Source of the DNA: Streptomyces sp. ISL-43
GTDB lineage: Bacteria; Actinomycetota; Actinomycetes; Streptomycetales; Streptomycetaceae
Direction: 5' to 3'
Assembly (NCBI RefSeq): GCF_018614195.1
Contig: NZ_JAGGOT010000034.1
Span: 62,001-126,000 of the forward strand
DNA: 64,000 nt
This document shows, in pieces, positions 32,762 to 43,172 of the stretch. Both the position numbers and the translations under genes were made by a program. The stretch's first letter is position 1, and each line of letters opens with the position of its first letter. A model generated the notes under the pieces. That model was not told the origin of the DNA. It was given only the letters and a program-made list of their open reading frames with translations, and made no database searches.

Positions 32762-33577
32762 ATGCGACTGCGCGAAGCCCTTGCCCTCTCCGCCGTTCTC
32801 GTCGCCGGCATCGCCGCCGCCCCCACCGCGGTCGCGGACATCGGCACCGGCGGCGGGGCCCACCCCGCCCCCGCGCTTCCCTCCCGGGTGGAGGCCACCT
32901 GCGGCGACGCGAAGAGCACGCAGTTCCCCATCGGCGCGCGGATCCGCGGCGGCCCGGCCGTCTACCGGACCGGCGGCGAGCCGCAGACCTGGTACCTCGA
33001 CCTCACCAACACCACCGCCGGCGAGTGCACGGCCGTCCACCCCGTCGTCGTCTTCACCGACAAGGCCCGCGCCCTGCGACCAGCCCATTTCCGGATGGAG
33101 TTCGCTGCCCCGGGCGCACCGGGCGGTGCCTTCCCCGTCAGCCTGGAGCACACCGACCGGGACGAGATCATCGCCGTCTTCGACGGCGGCGACGCCTTTT
33201 CCGGCTTCACCGTCGGCGCCGGTGGTTCCGTGACCGTCACCGTCCGGCTCGCCTTCGCCCCCGGCACCCCGCACGGCGAAGCCCTGGCCGACGCCGCCCT
33301 CGTCCAGCGCAAGGGCGACGACGGCGACTGGGTCGGCGAGGCCGGCGGCTACCGCTTCGACATCGAGGGACCCGGCGGCGGCGAGAGCGGCGAAGCGAGG
33401 GCCCTGGCCGGTACCGGCGGCCCCGGCCGGCCCGCCTGGGTGTACGGGGCCTACGCCGCGGCCGCCCTGGCCGGTGGCGGCGGCCTCCTGCTCGGAGCCC
33501 GCCGGCTGCGCAACCCGGCCCGCCCGGCCCGCACCACGGGCACCGCGCGCACGGCCAAGAGCACTCAGGGCTCGTAG
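32762..33577 (+). CDS. Secreted cell-wall-anchored protein with LAxTG sorting signal
   Basis: 271 aa. A signal peptide (MRLREALALSAVLVAGIAAA, cut after PTAVA) is followed by a beta-rich extracellular domain containing two Cys. The C-terminal sorting signal has ALAGTGG near residue 220, a hydrophobic helix (VYGAYAAAALAGGGGLLLGA) and a basic tail. LAGTG fits the LAxTG preference of class E sortases, such as the one at 25318-26118. Function of the exposed domain is unknown. Confidence 0.8.
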   Translation: MRLREALALSAVLVAGIAAAPTAVADIGTGGGAHPAPALPSRVEATCGDAKSTQFPIGARIRGGPAVYRTGGEPQTWYLDLTNTTAGECTAVHPVVVFTDKARALRPAHFRMEFAAPGAPGGAFPVSLEHTDRDEIIAVFDGGDAFSGFTVGAGGSVTVTVRLAFAPGTPHGEALADAALVQRKGDDGDWVGEAGGYRFDIEGPGGGESGEARALAGTGGPGRPAWVYGAYAAAALAGGGGLLLGARRLRNPARPARTTGTARTAKSTQGS

Positions 33578-33680
33578 ACCGTCCGCCCTGGCTCTTTGCC
33601 CGTCCACCCTGGCCCGCAGCCCGCCCCCCGCGGCCCGCGGCCCCACCGCCCCGTCCACCTCGCCCACGTAGCATCCGAGC

Positions 33681-34463
33681 GTGGAAGAACCGACCCCGTA
33701 CCCGCATGCCCCGTACCACCACCAGCCCGGCCTGCCCGTCCGCTCCGGCATCCCGGAGCACGGCCGCATCCCCAAGTACTACGCCGTCAAGGCCCGCATC
33801 GCCGGGCTGCTCGGCGAGCTCGGCGAGGGCGGGCCGCTGCCCACCGAGCGCGACCTCGCCGAGCAGTACGAGGTCTCCCGCGAGACCGTCCGCCAGGCCC
33901 TGCGCGAGCTGCTGCTCGAGGGCCGGCTGCGCCGCTCGGGCCGCGGTACCGTCGTCGCCGGGCCGAAGCTCGAACAGCCCTTGTCGCTGGCGAGTTACAC
34001 CGAGGGCGTACGTCGTCAGGGACGCACCCCCGGGCGCAGTCTGATCGGCCTGGAGCGGTTCCCCTGCCCGGCCGACGTGACCGCGGGCATCGGCGCCGAG
34101 GCCGGTGAACCGGTCTGGCACCTGGAGCGGGTGCTGCTCGCCGACGACGAGCGCGTCGGGCTGGAGAGCACGTACATCCGGGTCGCCCGCGCGCCCCGCC
34201 TCGACGTCGATTTCCAGCCGGACTCCTCCTTCTACGGGTACCTCCACGACAGCCTCGGCATCTCCTTCGGCGACGCCGACGAGAAGCTGGAGACGGTCCT
34301 CGCCACGCCCCGCGAGGCCCTGCTGATCGGTACCCCGCCGGCGCTCCCGATGCTGCTCATCCACCGCTTCTCGCGGGACCGGGACGGCCGGCCGCTGGAG
34401 CGGGTGCGTTCGCTCTATCGTGGCGACCGGTTCAGCTTCACGACCCACCTGCGACCCGAATAG
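33681..34463 (+). CDS. GntR-family regulator (HutC/PhnF-like, UTRA domain)
   Basis: 260 aa. Residues ~30-95 form the winged helix (GGPLPTERDLAEQYEVSRET then VRQALRELLLEGRL, RRSGRGTVVAG). The rest is a UTRA ligand-binding domain (PVWHLERVLLADDERVGLES, then YLHDSLGISF). HutC-type GntR proteins sense amino-sugar phosphates, histidine intermediates or phosphonates. The next seven genes form a phosphonate-type locus on the same strand, so it is the likely local regulator. A candidate site lies at 34535-34544. Confidence 0.8.
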   Translation: MEEPTPYPHAPYHHQPGLPVRSGIPEHGRIPKYYAVKARIAGLLGELGEGGPLPTERDLAEQYEVSRETVRQALRELLLEGRLRRSGRGTVVAGPKLEQPLSLASYTEGVRRQGRTPGRSLIGLERFPCPADVTAGIGAEAGEPVWHLERVLLADDERVGLESTYIRVARAPRLDVDFQPDSSFYGYLHDSLGISFGDADEKLETVLATPREALLIGTPPALPMLLIHRFSRDRDGRPLERVRSLYRGDRFSFTTHLRPE

Positions 34464-34534
34464 CCGCTGCCTTCACCACCCAAAGGGCCGGAAAGGCCCC
34501 AAAGAGGACGCATTACTATCACGGAACGATAACG

Positions 34535-34544
34535 GGTCTAGTCC
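34535..34544. promoter_or_regulatory. Putative GntR/DasR-type operator GGTCTAGTCC
   Basis: GGTCTAGTCC is a near-palindrome matching HutC-subfamily sites (GT-N-TA-N-AC with one change). It sits about 77 bases before the FAD oxidoreductase start. The identical 10-mer occurs in the chitinase promoter at 54709-54718. Confidence 0.55.
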
Positions 34545-34620
34545 AAGTGTCGGGAGTCGTTCACCGGGGCGTCGCCCACGCGATCCTCGCGGGTCACGGG
34601 CCGCCGCCACCGTGGACGAC

Positions 34621-35742
34621 GTGAGAGTCATAGTCGTCGGAGGCGGCGTGGTCGGCACCATGCACGCCTGGCAAGCAGTCGAACGCGGCCACGAGGTCGT
34701 CCAGATCGAGCGGGAAGCGGAGGCCCGGGGCGCGTCACTGCGCAATTTCGGCCAGATCTGGGTCAGTGGACGGGCCGGGGGCGAGGAACTCGACACCGCC
34801 CTGCGGGCCCGCGAGCTCTGGGAGGGGATCGGCGAGCGCGTGCCCGGCCTGGGCTTCCGTGCCATCGGCTCCCTCACCCCGGTCCGGGGCGCCCGCGAGT
34901 ACGCCGTCGCCGAGGCGGCCGTCGCCCGCCCCGACGCCGCCGCCCGCGGCTACGCACTGGTCACCGCGGCCGAGGCCCGGGAGATCAACCCCGCCCTGCG
35001 CGGCGCCTTCGAGGCCGCCCTGTGGTGCGAGCGGGACGCGGCGGTCGAACCGCGCACCGCCCAGCTCCACTTGCGCGAGGCCCTCCGGGCGAGCGGCCGC
35101 TACACCTTCCTCCCCGGCCGCGAGGTCCGCGAGGTCGTCGGCGAAGGCGCCGTCCGCGACGACCACGGCGACGTCCACCGGGGCGACGCCGTCGTCCTGG
35201 CCACCGGCGCCTGGCTGTCCGGCCTGGTCCGTGAGCTGGTCCCCGATCTGCCCGTGCGCCGCGTACGGCTCCAGATGATGCAGACCGTCCCGCTCGGCGA
35301 ACCCCTGACGACCTCGGTCGCCGACGCCGACAGCTTCCGCTACTACCCCGCCTACAAGTCCGCCGCGCTCGACGAGCTGAACGCCGGGCAGGCCCAGACG
35401 CCGATCGCCGCCGCGCACAAGATGCAGCTCCTGATGGTCCAGCGGCGGGACGGCGGACTGACCATCGGCGACACCCACGAGTACGAGCACCCCTTCGCGT
35501 TCGACACCCTCGAAGACCCCTACGAGCACCTCACCGAGGTCGTCGAGTCCCTCCTGGGCCGCCCGCTGCCGAAGGTCCGGCATCGCTGGGCGGGCGTGTA
35601 CGCGCAGTGCACCGACACCACCCGCGTCGTCCACCGCCAGCAGGTGGGCGACGGCGTCTGGCTGGTGACCGGACCCGGCGGCAGGGGCATGACCTGCTCG
35701 CCCGCCATAGCCGAGACCACCGCGAACGAACTGGGCTGGTAA
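34621..35742 (+). CDS. FAD-dependent oxidoreductase of the phosphonate-associated (HpnW-like, TIGR03364) type
   Basis: About 373 aa D-amino-acid-oxidase-like flavoenzyme. The N-terminus VRVIVVGGGVVGTMHAWQAV carries the GxGxxG dinucleotide fold, and the C-terminal GPGGRGMTCSPAIAETTANE the second FAD contact. Proteins of this type are found next to phosphonatase-like genes and 2-aminoethylphosphonate transporters and oxidise aminophosphonates. The GTG at 34621 starts directly at the Rossmann strand; GTG 34612 is an alternative. It is followed after five bases by the HAD gene. Confidence 0.75.
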   Translation: MRVIVVGGGVVGTMHAWQAVERGHEVVQIEREAEARGASLRNFGQIWVSGRAGGEELDTALRARELWEGIGERVPGLGFRAIGSLTPVRGAREYAVAEAAVARPDAAARGYALVTAAEAREINPALRGAFEAALWCERDAAVEPRTAQLHLREALRASGRYTFLPGREVREVVGEGAVRDDHGDVHRGDAVVLATGAWLSGLVRELVPDLPVRRVRLQMMQTVPLGEPLTTSVADADSFRYYPAYKSAALDELNAGQAQTPIAAAHKMQLLMVQRRDGGLTIGDTHEYEHPFAFDTLEDPYEHLTEVVESLLGRPLPKVRHRWAGVYAQCTDTTRVVHRQQVGDGVWLVTGPGGRGMTCSPAIAETTANELGW

Positions 35743-35747
35743 GCACG

Positions 35748-36523
35748 ATGACCGACAACACCCCCCACAGCAGCGACCACAGCAGCGACCACAGCGACGA
35801 CCGCGGGCCCGGCGACACCCGCCACCGCGACCGCAAGCTGATCGTCCTCGACATGGCCGGCACCACCGTCGCCGACGGCGGCCTCGTCGAGCGCGCCTTC
35901 GAGCGCGCCGCCGAGCGCCTCGGCGTCGAGCCGGGCAGCGCCGACCACGCCGCCAAGCTCCAGTACGTCCGCGACACCATGGGCGAGTCGAAGATCTCCG
36001 TCTTCCGCCACCTCTTCGGCGCCGAGGACCTCGCCCAGCGCGCCAACTCCGCCTTCGAGGAGGCCTACGGGGAGCTCGTGGACGGCGGCCTCATCGCGCC
36101 GGTCCCCGGTGCCCGCGCCGCCATCGAGAAGCTCCGCGGCGACGGCCGCACCGTCGTCCTGACCACCGGGTTCGCCCGCGTCACCCAGGACGCCATCCTC
36201 GACGCCCTCGGCTGGCAGAGCCTGGCCGACCTCACCCTGTGCCCCGCCGACGCGGGCGGCCGCGGCCGGCCCTACCCGGACATGGTGCTGGCCGCCTTCC
36301 TGCGCACCGGCGCCGTGGCCGACGTACGCCACACCGTGGTCGCCGGCGACACGGCCTACGACATGCTCGCCGGTGTCCGCTCCGGCGCCGGCCTCGTGGC
36401 CGGCGTCCTCACCGGCGCGCACGACCGCGAGGCCTTGCGCGAGCACGGCGCGACCCACGTCCTGGCCTCCATCGCCGATCTCCCCGCGGTTCTGGAGCGC
36501 GCCCCGGCCGAGGAGTCCGGCGC

Positions 36524-36527
<4 letters not shown>
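35748..36527 (+). CDS. Phosphonatase-like HAD hydrolase
   Basis: 259 aa. After a His/Asp/Ser-rich N-terminal tail, HAD motif I reads VLDMAGTTVADGG, with the AGTT signature of the phosphonatase (PhnX) group. Motif II is VVLTTGFAR, and motif IV is VVAGDTAYDMLAG. Family members cleave the C-P bond of phosphonoacetaldehyde or related compounds, but the cap-domain Schiff-base Lys of true PhnX is not obvious here, as in the TIGR03351 PhnX-like group. The stop overlaps the ABC ATPase start (GTGA). Confidence 0.8.
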
Positions 36528-37565
<1,038 letters not shown>

Positions 37566-37573
<8 letters not shown>

Positions 37574-38558
37574 GGCCACGGACCGGCGCGGGGCGGCGCC
37601 GCCGGCCGAGGCCGGGACTCCGGCCGTTCCCCACCAGCCGGTACGAAGCCTTGCCCCGGGCGAGCCCCACCCCCCGGCCGGAGCCCCAGGCGGCTTCGCG
37701 GCCCAGGCCGCACGGGCGCCCCGTAGCGTGCCCGGCCTGCTGTGGACGGTTCCTCCCGTGGCCGTGCTCGCGGCGGTCTTCCTCTACCCCCTCGCGCTGG
37801 TCGTCCAGCAGTCCCTCACCCCCGAGAAAGGCGGCGGCGCCTTCGACGCCTACGCCTCCGTCTTCGCCTCGCACTCCTTCCGCGAGGCCCTCGGCACCAC
37901 GGTGTGGCTGGCCGTCGGCGCCACCGCCGGCTGCCTGGTCCTCGGGTTCGCGCTCGCGCTGGTCATCGCCTTCGTCCCCTTCCCCGGGGCGCGCGCCGTC
38001 GCCAAGTTCATCGACGTCTTCCTCTCCTTCCCCTCCTTCCTCATCACCCTCGCCCTCCTCTTCGTCTACGGGACGGTCGGCATGGCCAACGGACTGTGGA
38101 CCGACGTCTTCGGCGTCGCCGACGGGCCCTTCCACTTCCTCGCCACCCCGTGGGGCGTCCTCCTCGCCGAGATCACCTACTTCACGCCGTTCGTGATGCG
38201 CCCGCTGCTCGCCGCCTTCTCCCAGCTGGACACCGCCCAGCTGGAGGCGGCCCAGCTGGAGGCGGCTTCCTCGCTCGGCGCGAAGCCCGGCCGCATCGTC
38301 CGGCGGGTGATCCTGCCCGAGGCGCTCCCGGCCCTCGCCGCCGGCGGCAGCCTCGTCCTCGTCATGTGCCTCAACGAGTTCGGGATCGTCCTGTTCACCG
38401 GAGCCAAGGGCGTCACCACGCTCCCGATGCTCATCTACGGCAAGGCGATCCTCGAATCCGACTACTCGGCCGCCTGCGTGGTCGCCGTCGTCAACATCGC
38501 GATCTCCGTCGGCCTGTTCGGCCTCTACCGGGTGGTGAGCAAGCGTGCTGGTGCATAG
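37566..38558 (+). CDS. ABC transporter permease 1
   Basis: 330 aa. An Ala/Pro-rich N-terminal tail of about 60 residues precedes six predicted transmembrane helices (first PPVAVLAAVFLYPLALVVQQ). The EAA loop that docks on the ATPase is EAASSLGAKPGRIVRRVILP. The fold belongs to the binding-protein-dependent permease family that forms heterodimers. It overlaps the second permease by 14 bases and so is co-translated. Confidence 0.88.
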
Positions 38559-39342
38559 CAAGGGCGGCCGCTGGGCCGCCTGGAGCCTCTTCGGCCTCCT
38601 CTTCCTGCCCCTCTTCGCCCTGCCGCTCCTCGTGGTGGTGGCCGCCTCCTTCGCCACCCACTGGTCCGGCGCCTTCCCCTCGGGCCCGACCACCGGGAAC
38701 TACGCCTCCGCCGTACAGGGGGAATCCCTCCGGGCACTGACCACCTCGCTGCTCACGGCGCTGGCCGCGAGCCTGCTCGCGCTCACCGTCGGCACCTGGG
38801 CGGCGCTCGCCGCCGCCGGGCTGAAGAAGCGCGCCAAGCGGTCCCTGGACGCGCTGTTCATGCTCCCGGTCGCCGTACCGTCCGTGGTCGTCGGCCTCGC
38901 CGTGCTCGTCGCCTTCAGCAAGCCGCCGCTGCTGCTCAACGGCACCGGCTCGATCGTGATCCTGGCGCACACGATCCTCGTCACGGCGTTCGCCTACCAG
39001 TCGGTCTCGGCTGCCATCGTGCGCCTCGATCCCGCCTACGAGCAGGCGGCGGCCTCCCTGGGCGCCCACCCCGTCTACGTGCTGTGGAGGGTCAAGCTGC
39101 CCCTCCTGCTGCCGTCGCTCACGGCGGCCGCCGGCCTCTGCTTCGCCCTGTCCATGGGCGAGCTGAGCGCCACGATGATGCTCTACCCGCCGGACTGGAT
39201 GCCCCTGCCGGTCCGGATCTTCACCGCCACCGACCGCGGTTCGCTCTTCGGCGGATCCGCCGTCGCCGTGGTCCTGATGGCCGCCACCCTGCTGGTCCTG
39301 CTGGCCGTCTCGCGCGTCCGCACCAAGGCCGCGTACCGCTGA
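38545..39342 (+). CDS. ABC transporter permease 2
   Basis: 265 aa. Six predicted helices start with WSLFGLLFLPLFALPLLVVV; the EAA-type loop is EQAAASLGAHPVYVLWRVKL. It pairs with the permease at 37566. The GTG start overlaps the previous gene. The 89-base gap downstream carries short CAGCTCAACC repeats before the binding-protein gene. Confidence 0.88.
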   Translation: MLVHSKGGRWAAWSLFGLLFLPLFALPLLVVVAASFATHWSGAFPSGPTTGNYASAVQGESLRALTTSLLTALAASLLALTVGTWAALAAAGLKKRAKRSLDALFMLPVAVPSVVVGLAVLVAFSKPPLLLNGTGSIVILAHTILVTAFAYQSVSAAIVRLDPAYEQAAASLGAHPVYVLWRVKLPLLLPSLTAAAGLCFALSMGELSATMMLYPPDWMPLPVRIFTATDRGSLFGGSAVAVVLMAATLLVLLAVSRVRTKAAYR

Positions 39343-39431
39343 ACCCCAGCTCAACCCAGCTCAACCCAGCTGAATCCCTGCTGAGCCCTGCTGATTCCCC
39401 TGCCGACTCCCTTTCCCCGTGAGGAAGTTCC

Positions 39432-40511
39432 ATGCCCAGCAACAAGTACCCGCGTGTCACCGCTGCCGTCGTCTGCAGCCTCGCGCTCGCCGCCGGGCTC
39501 ACCGCCTGCGGCGGATCCTCCTCCGCGGAGGAGTCCGAGGGCGGCGGCGAGAAGGTCGTCACCGTCTACAGCGCCGACGGCCTCAAGAGCGACAAGGGCG
39601 ACGGCTGGTACGACAAGGTCTTCGCCGACTTCACGAAGAAGACCGGCATCGAGGTCAAGTACGTCGAGGGCGGCTCCGGCGAGATGGTGCAGCGCGCCGT
39701 CCGCGAGAAGACCAACACGCAGGCCGACGTGCTGATCACCCTGCCCCCCTTCATCCAGCAGGCCGACGGCAAGGGCCTGCTCCAGACGTACAAGCCGCAG
39801 GGCTCCGACAAGGTCAGCGGCGCGAACAAGGCCACCGACGGCAAGTGGACCTCGGTCGTCAACAACTACTTCGGCTTCGTCTACAACAAGAAGGAGCTCG
39901 CCCAGGCCCCCAGGACGTGGGAAGAGCTGCTGGACGCCAAGTACAAGGGCAAGCTCCAGTACTCCACCCCGGGCGTCGCGGGCGACGGCACGGCCGTGCT
40001 CATCAAGTCGATGCACGACTTCGGCGGCAAGGAGCCGGCGATGGAGTACCTGAAGAAGCTCCACGCCAACAACGTCGGCCCGTCCTCCTCCACCAGCAAG
40101 CTCGCGCCCAAGACCGACAAGGGCGAGCTGCTCGTCGCCAACGGCGACGTCCAGATGAACTTCGCGCAGTCCAAGTCCATGCCGAACCTGGGCATCTGGT
40201 TCCCCGCCAAGGACGGCGGCAAGCCCACCACCTTCTCCCTCCCGTACGCGGCAGGCCTGGTCGACAAGGCCCCGCACACCGAGAACGGCAGGAAGCTCCT
40301 CGACCACCTGCTCAGCGAGGACGCCCAGAAGCTGGTCAGCGGGGTCGGCGGCGGCTTCCCGGCGCGCACCGACGTCAAGCCCACCGACGCCAACGCCGTC
40401 GAACTCACCAAGCTCATGACGGGCGTCGAGATCTTCGAGCCGGACTGGACCGACATCGACAAGAACCTCACCGGCTACGTCGACTCGTGGAAGTCTGCAA
40501 CCGGAAGCTGA
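39432..40511 (+). CDS. Substrate-binding lipoprotein of the phosphonate-type ABC transporter
   Basis: 359 aa. Lipoprotein signal with lipobox LTAC (Cys near residue 26), then the family-1/ferric-type periplasmic binding fold: VVTVYSADGLKSDKGDGWYD, TYKPQGSD, and TWEELLDAKYKGKLQYSTP. It resembles the proposed 2-aminoethylphosphonate binding proteins that accompany the neighbouring ATPase and permeases. Exported and attached outside the membrane. GAGGAAG ribosome site before ATG 39432. Substrate assignment rests on neighbours and is not shown by residues. Confidence 0.82.
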   Translation: MPSNKYPRVTAAVVCSLALAAGLTACGGSSSAEESEGGGEKVVTVYSADGLKSDKGDGWYDKVFADFTKKTGIEVKYVEGGSGEMVQRAVREKTNTQADVLITLPPFIQQADGKGLLQTYKPQGSDKVSGANKATDGKWTSVVNNYFGFVYNKKELAQAPRTWEELLDAKYKGKLQYSTPGVAGDGTAVLIKSMHDFGGKEPAMEYLKKLHANNVGPSSSTSKLAPKTDKGELLVANGDVQMNFAQSKSMPNLGIWFPAKDGGKPTTFSLPYAAGLVDKAPHTENGRKLLDHLLSEDAQKLVSGVGGGFPARTDVKPTDANAVELTKLMTGVEIFEPDWTDIDKNLTGYVDSWKSATGS

Positions 40512-40560
40512 CTCGTTGCCTCCCGGTCACCCACGACCGGGACAGTGACGCGTGGATAAC

Positions 40561-40597
40561 GGGTCTGGACCGAAGACCGCACCTTCGGTCCGGACCC
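40561..40597 (+). terminator. 15-bp hairpin between transporter and phosphodiesterase genes
   Basis: GGGTCTGGACCGAAG (40561-40575) pairs with CTTCGGTCCGGACCC (40583-40597) with one G-T pair and a 7-base loop. There is no T tract. It contains GGTC/GGACC half-sites like the local operators, so it may be a regulator site as well as an RNA hairpin. Confidence 0.55.
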
Positions 40598-40657
40598 GAG
40601 ACGTGTAACGACGTACGACCACTCGCGCATTCACCACGATCACTCCCGGAGGAGTTC

Positions 40658-42178
40658 GTGCCCACTGTCCTGTCCGGACGCGCCCTCGCTGTGGCCGCCA
40701 CCGCCACGGCCCTGCTCGCCACCGCACTCGGCACTCACGCCGCCACCGCCGACGAGGCCGCCGCCCCCGTCAACAAGGTCCTGGTCATCGGCATCGACGG
40801 CACGGTCCTGGACCGCGTCAAGGTCGCCGACGCCCCGAACCTCAACGGCCTGATGGCCCAGGGCCTGACCGCCCGCAGCACCCTGTACGCGAACCCGATG
40901 GCCGCCACCTCCTCGGGCCCGGGCTGGTCCACCATCGCCACCGGCGTGTGGCCCGACAAGCACGGAGTGAAGGACAACTCCTTCACCGGCAAGAACTACA
41001 CGGCCTACCCGGACTTCCTGACCCGCGTCGAGAACGCCAAGCCGGCGCTCAACACGTACGCGGCCGCCGACTGGGAGCCCATCACCTCCACCGACCAGAA
41101 CGGCCCGATCTTCTCCGCCAAGGTCGACAAGCGCCTGAGCCTCAAGGGCGACCGCGACGGCTACGGCAGCGAGGACCCCAAGATCGCCGCCGCGGCCGCC
41201 GCCGAACTGCGCGACCAGAACCCCGACGCCGCCTTCGTCTACCTCGGCGAGATCGACCACGCGGGCCACTCCTCCGGCGCCGCGAGCCAGGAGTACCTGA
41301 ACACCATCGCCCGCGTCGACAAGCTGATCGGGCAGCTCCTCACCGCCGTCCAGGCGCGTCCCACGTACGGCCAGGAGAGCTGGAAGATCCTGGTCACCAC
41401 CGACCACGGCCACACCAACGCCGGTGGCCACGGCGGCTCCACCATCCAGGAGCGCGGCACCTTCGTCATCGCCAAGGGCGCGGGCATCCCCGCCGGATCG
41501 GTGCGCGGCGACGTGAAGCTCGTCGACGTCGCTGCGACCGCGCTCGCCCACGTCGGGGTCGCCGGCCCGGCCATCGACGGGGTGCCGCTCGACGCCCCGG
41601 ACGACGACCCCTTCGACACCCTGCGCCCCAACCTCCAAGCGTGCGTGGACGAGACGGGCATCCCGGCCGCCACCAAGGGCTTCACGCACACCCCGCCGGC
41701 CGGCTGGTCGATCGACAACTCCAAGATGGGCACGGGCGGTGTCACCGAGTGGGCCGGCTGGGCCTTCGCCACCGACGAGTTCTGGAGCCAGGCGCAGCGC
41801 GACCAGTGGCGCGAGCTGAACGTCCGCTCCCGTGACGTCTTCGCCGTCGCCGACTCCGACGAGTGGGACGACAAGAGCCACACGGGCTCCTACGACTCCA
41901 CCCTCATCACCCCCAAGTGGGCGGTCACCGGCGGATCGACGCGGAACCTGACCTTCCAGACCCACTACCGCCACGAGGCCGGCCAGAGCGCCCAGGTCCT
42001 GGTCTCCTACAACGGCGGTACGCCGGCGGTCGTCAAGAACTACACCGCCGACGCGGTCGCCCGGTCCGAGTCGATCGCGCTCCAGGTCCCGGCCGGAGCC
42101 ACCGACGTCCAGGTCCGCTTCCGCTACAGCGGCAGCAACAACTGGTACTGGACCGTCGACAACGTCAAGCTCGGCTGA
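40658..42178 (+). CDS. Secreted alkaline phosphatase-superfamily phosphodiesterase
   Basis: 506 aa. A Sec-type signal peptide (to about residue 33) precedes the nucleotide pyrophosphatase/phosphodiesterase fold: VIGIDGTVLDRVK with the first metal Asp, AATSSGPGWSTIATG around the expected Ser/Thr nucleophile, EIDHAGHSSG and TTDHGHTNAGGHGG with the remaining metal ligands. Residues ~360-506 form a C-terminal beta-sandwich likely to bind a carbohydrate or phosphate ester. Outside the cell it may release phosphate or aminoethylphosphonate groups for the transporter. GTG start with GGAGGAG upstream. Confidence 0.82.
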   Translation: MPTVLSGRALAVAATATALLATALGTHAATADEAAAPVNKVLVIGIDGTVLDRVKVADAPNLNGLMAQGLTARSTLYANPMAATSSGPGWSTIATGVWPDKHGVKDNSFTGKNYTAYPDFLTRVENAKPALNTYAAADWEPITSTDQNGPIFSAKVDKRLSLKGDRDGYGSEDPKIAAAAAAELRDQNPDAAFVYLGEIDHAGHSSGAASQEYLNTIARVDKLIGQLLTAVQARPTYGQESWKILVTTDHGHTNAGGHGGSTIQERGTFVIAKGAGIPAGSVRGDVKLVDVAATALAHVGVAGPAIDGVPLDAPDDDPFDTLRPNLQACVDETGIPAATKGFTHTPPAGWSIDNSKMGTGGVTEWAGWAFATDEFWSQAQRDQWRELNVRSRDVFAVADSDEWDDKSHTGSYDSTLITPKWAVTGGSTRNLTFQTHYRHEAGQSAQVLVSYNGGTPAVVKNYTADAVARSESIALQVPAGATDVQVRFRYSGSNNWYWTVDNVKLG

Positions 42179-42300
42179 CCTGCCGCAAGGCCCTCTGTCC
42201 GGGCCGTGGACGCCCACCGCGTCCACGGCCCGACCCGGATAGGGTGGTACAGACCAGAGGCCCCAGAGGTCAGAGGCCCCGCAGAGCGGAGAACAGTCCC

Positions 42301-43080
42301 GTGGCAGAGCGCAAGCCGATCGAATCCTGGCTCACCGACATGGACGGGGTCCTCATCCACGAGGGCATCCCGATCCCCGGTGCCGACGCCTTCATCAACC
42401 GGCTGCGCGAGTCCGGCAAGCCCTTCCTGGTCCTGACCAACAACTCCATCTACACGCCGCGCGACCTTCAGGCCCGGCTCAGCAGGATGGGCCTGGAAGT
42501 CCCCGTCGAGAACATCTGGACCTCGGCGCTCGCCACCGCGAAGTTCCTCGACGACCAGCGCCCGGGCGGCACCGCCTACGTCATCGGCGAGGCCGGCCTG
42601 ACCACCGCCCTGCACGACATCGGCTACATCCTGACCGACCACGAGCCGGACTACGTGGTCCTGGGCGAGACCCGCACCTACAGCTTCGAGGCCATGACCA
42701 AGGCGGTCCGCCTGATCAACGCGGGCGCCCGCTTCATCTGCACCAACCCGGACGAGACCGGTCCCTCCGCCGAGGGCCCGCTGCCCGCCACGGGCGCGGT
42801 CGCCGCGCTGATCACCAAGGCGACCGGCAAGCAGCCGTACTTCGCCGGCAAGCCCAACCCGCTGATGATGCGGACCGGGCTGAACGCCATCGGCGCGCAC
42901 TCCCACAGCAGCGCGATGATCGGCGACCGGATGGACACCGACATCCTGGCCGGGCTCGAGGCGGGCATGCAGACCTTCCTCGTGCTGACCGGTCTGACCT
43001 CCGTCGAGGACACCGAGAAGTTCCCGTACCGGCCGACCAAGACGGTCGACTCGATCGCCGACCTGGTCGATCTGGTTTAG
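42301..43080 (+). CDS. HAD-IIA family phosphatase (NagD-like)
   Basis: 259 aa. HAD motif I WLTDMDGVLIHEG, motif II VLTNNS, motif III/IV KPNPLMM and IGDRMDTDILAG, with the large class-IIA cap in between. This family includes NagD nucleotide phosphatases and phosphoglycolate phosphatases. GTG start at 42301. It stands alone between the phosphodiesterase gene and a hairpin terminator, so its inclusion in the phosphonate locus is not clear. Confidence 0.88.
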   Translation: MAERKPIESWLTDMDGVLIHEGIPIPGADAFINRLRESGKPFLVLTNNSIYTPRDLQARLSRMGLEVPVENIWTSALATAKFLDDQRPGGTAYVIGEAGLTTALHDIGYILTDHEPDYVVLGETRTYSFEAMTKAVRLINAGARFICTNPDETGPSAEGPLPATGAVAALITKATGKQPYFAGKPNPLMMRTGLNAIGAHSHSSAMIGDRMDTDILAGLEAGMQTFLVLTGLTSVEDTEKFPYRPTKTVDSIADLVDLV

Positions 43081-43111
43081 GTCGTACGGCTGACACGTAC
43101 GGGCCAAGAGG

Positions 43112-43137
43112 GCGCCGCTCCGGATGCGGAGCGGCGC
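43112..43137 (+). terminator. Hairpin terminator after the HAD-IIA gene
   Basis: GCGCCGCTCCG (43112-43122) pairs with 43127-43137 around GATG, an 11-bp perfect stem 32 bases after the stop. Confidence 0.7.
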
Positions 43138-43172
43138 GCCGCGCGTGAATCTCCTTGTTGAGGAGGTTCACC

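Noticed and set aside
39419..40657. N-terminal extension that fuses the binding protein region to the phosphodiesterase
   Set aside because: It reads through the lipoprotein gene in the wrong frame; GTG 40658 with GGAGGAG is the real start followed by a signal peptide.
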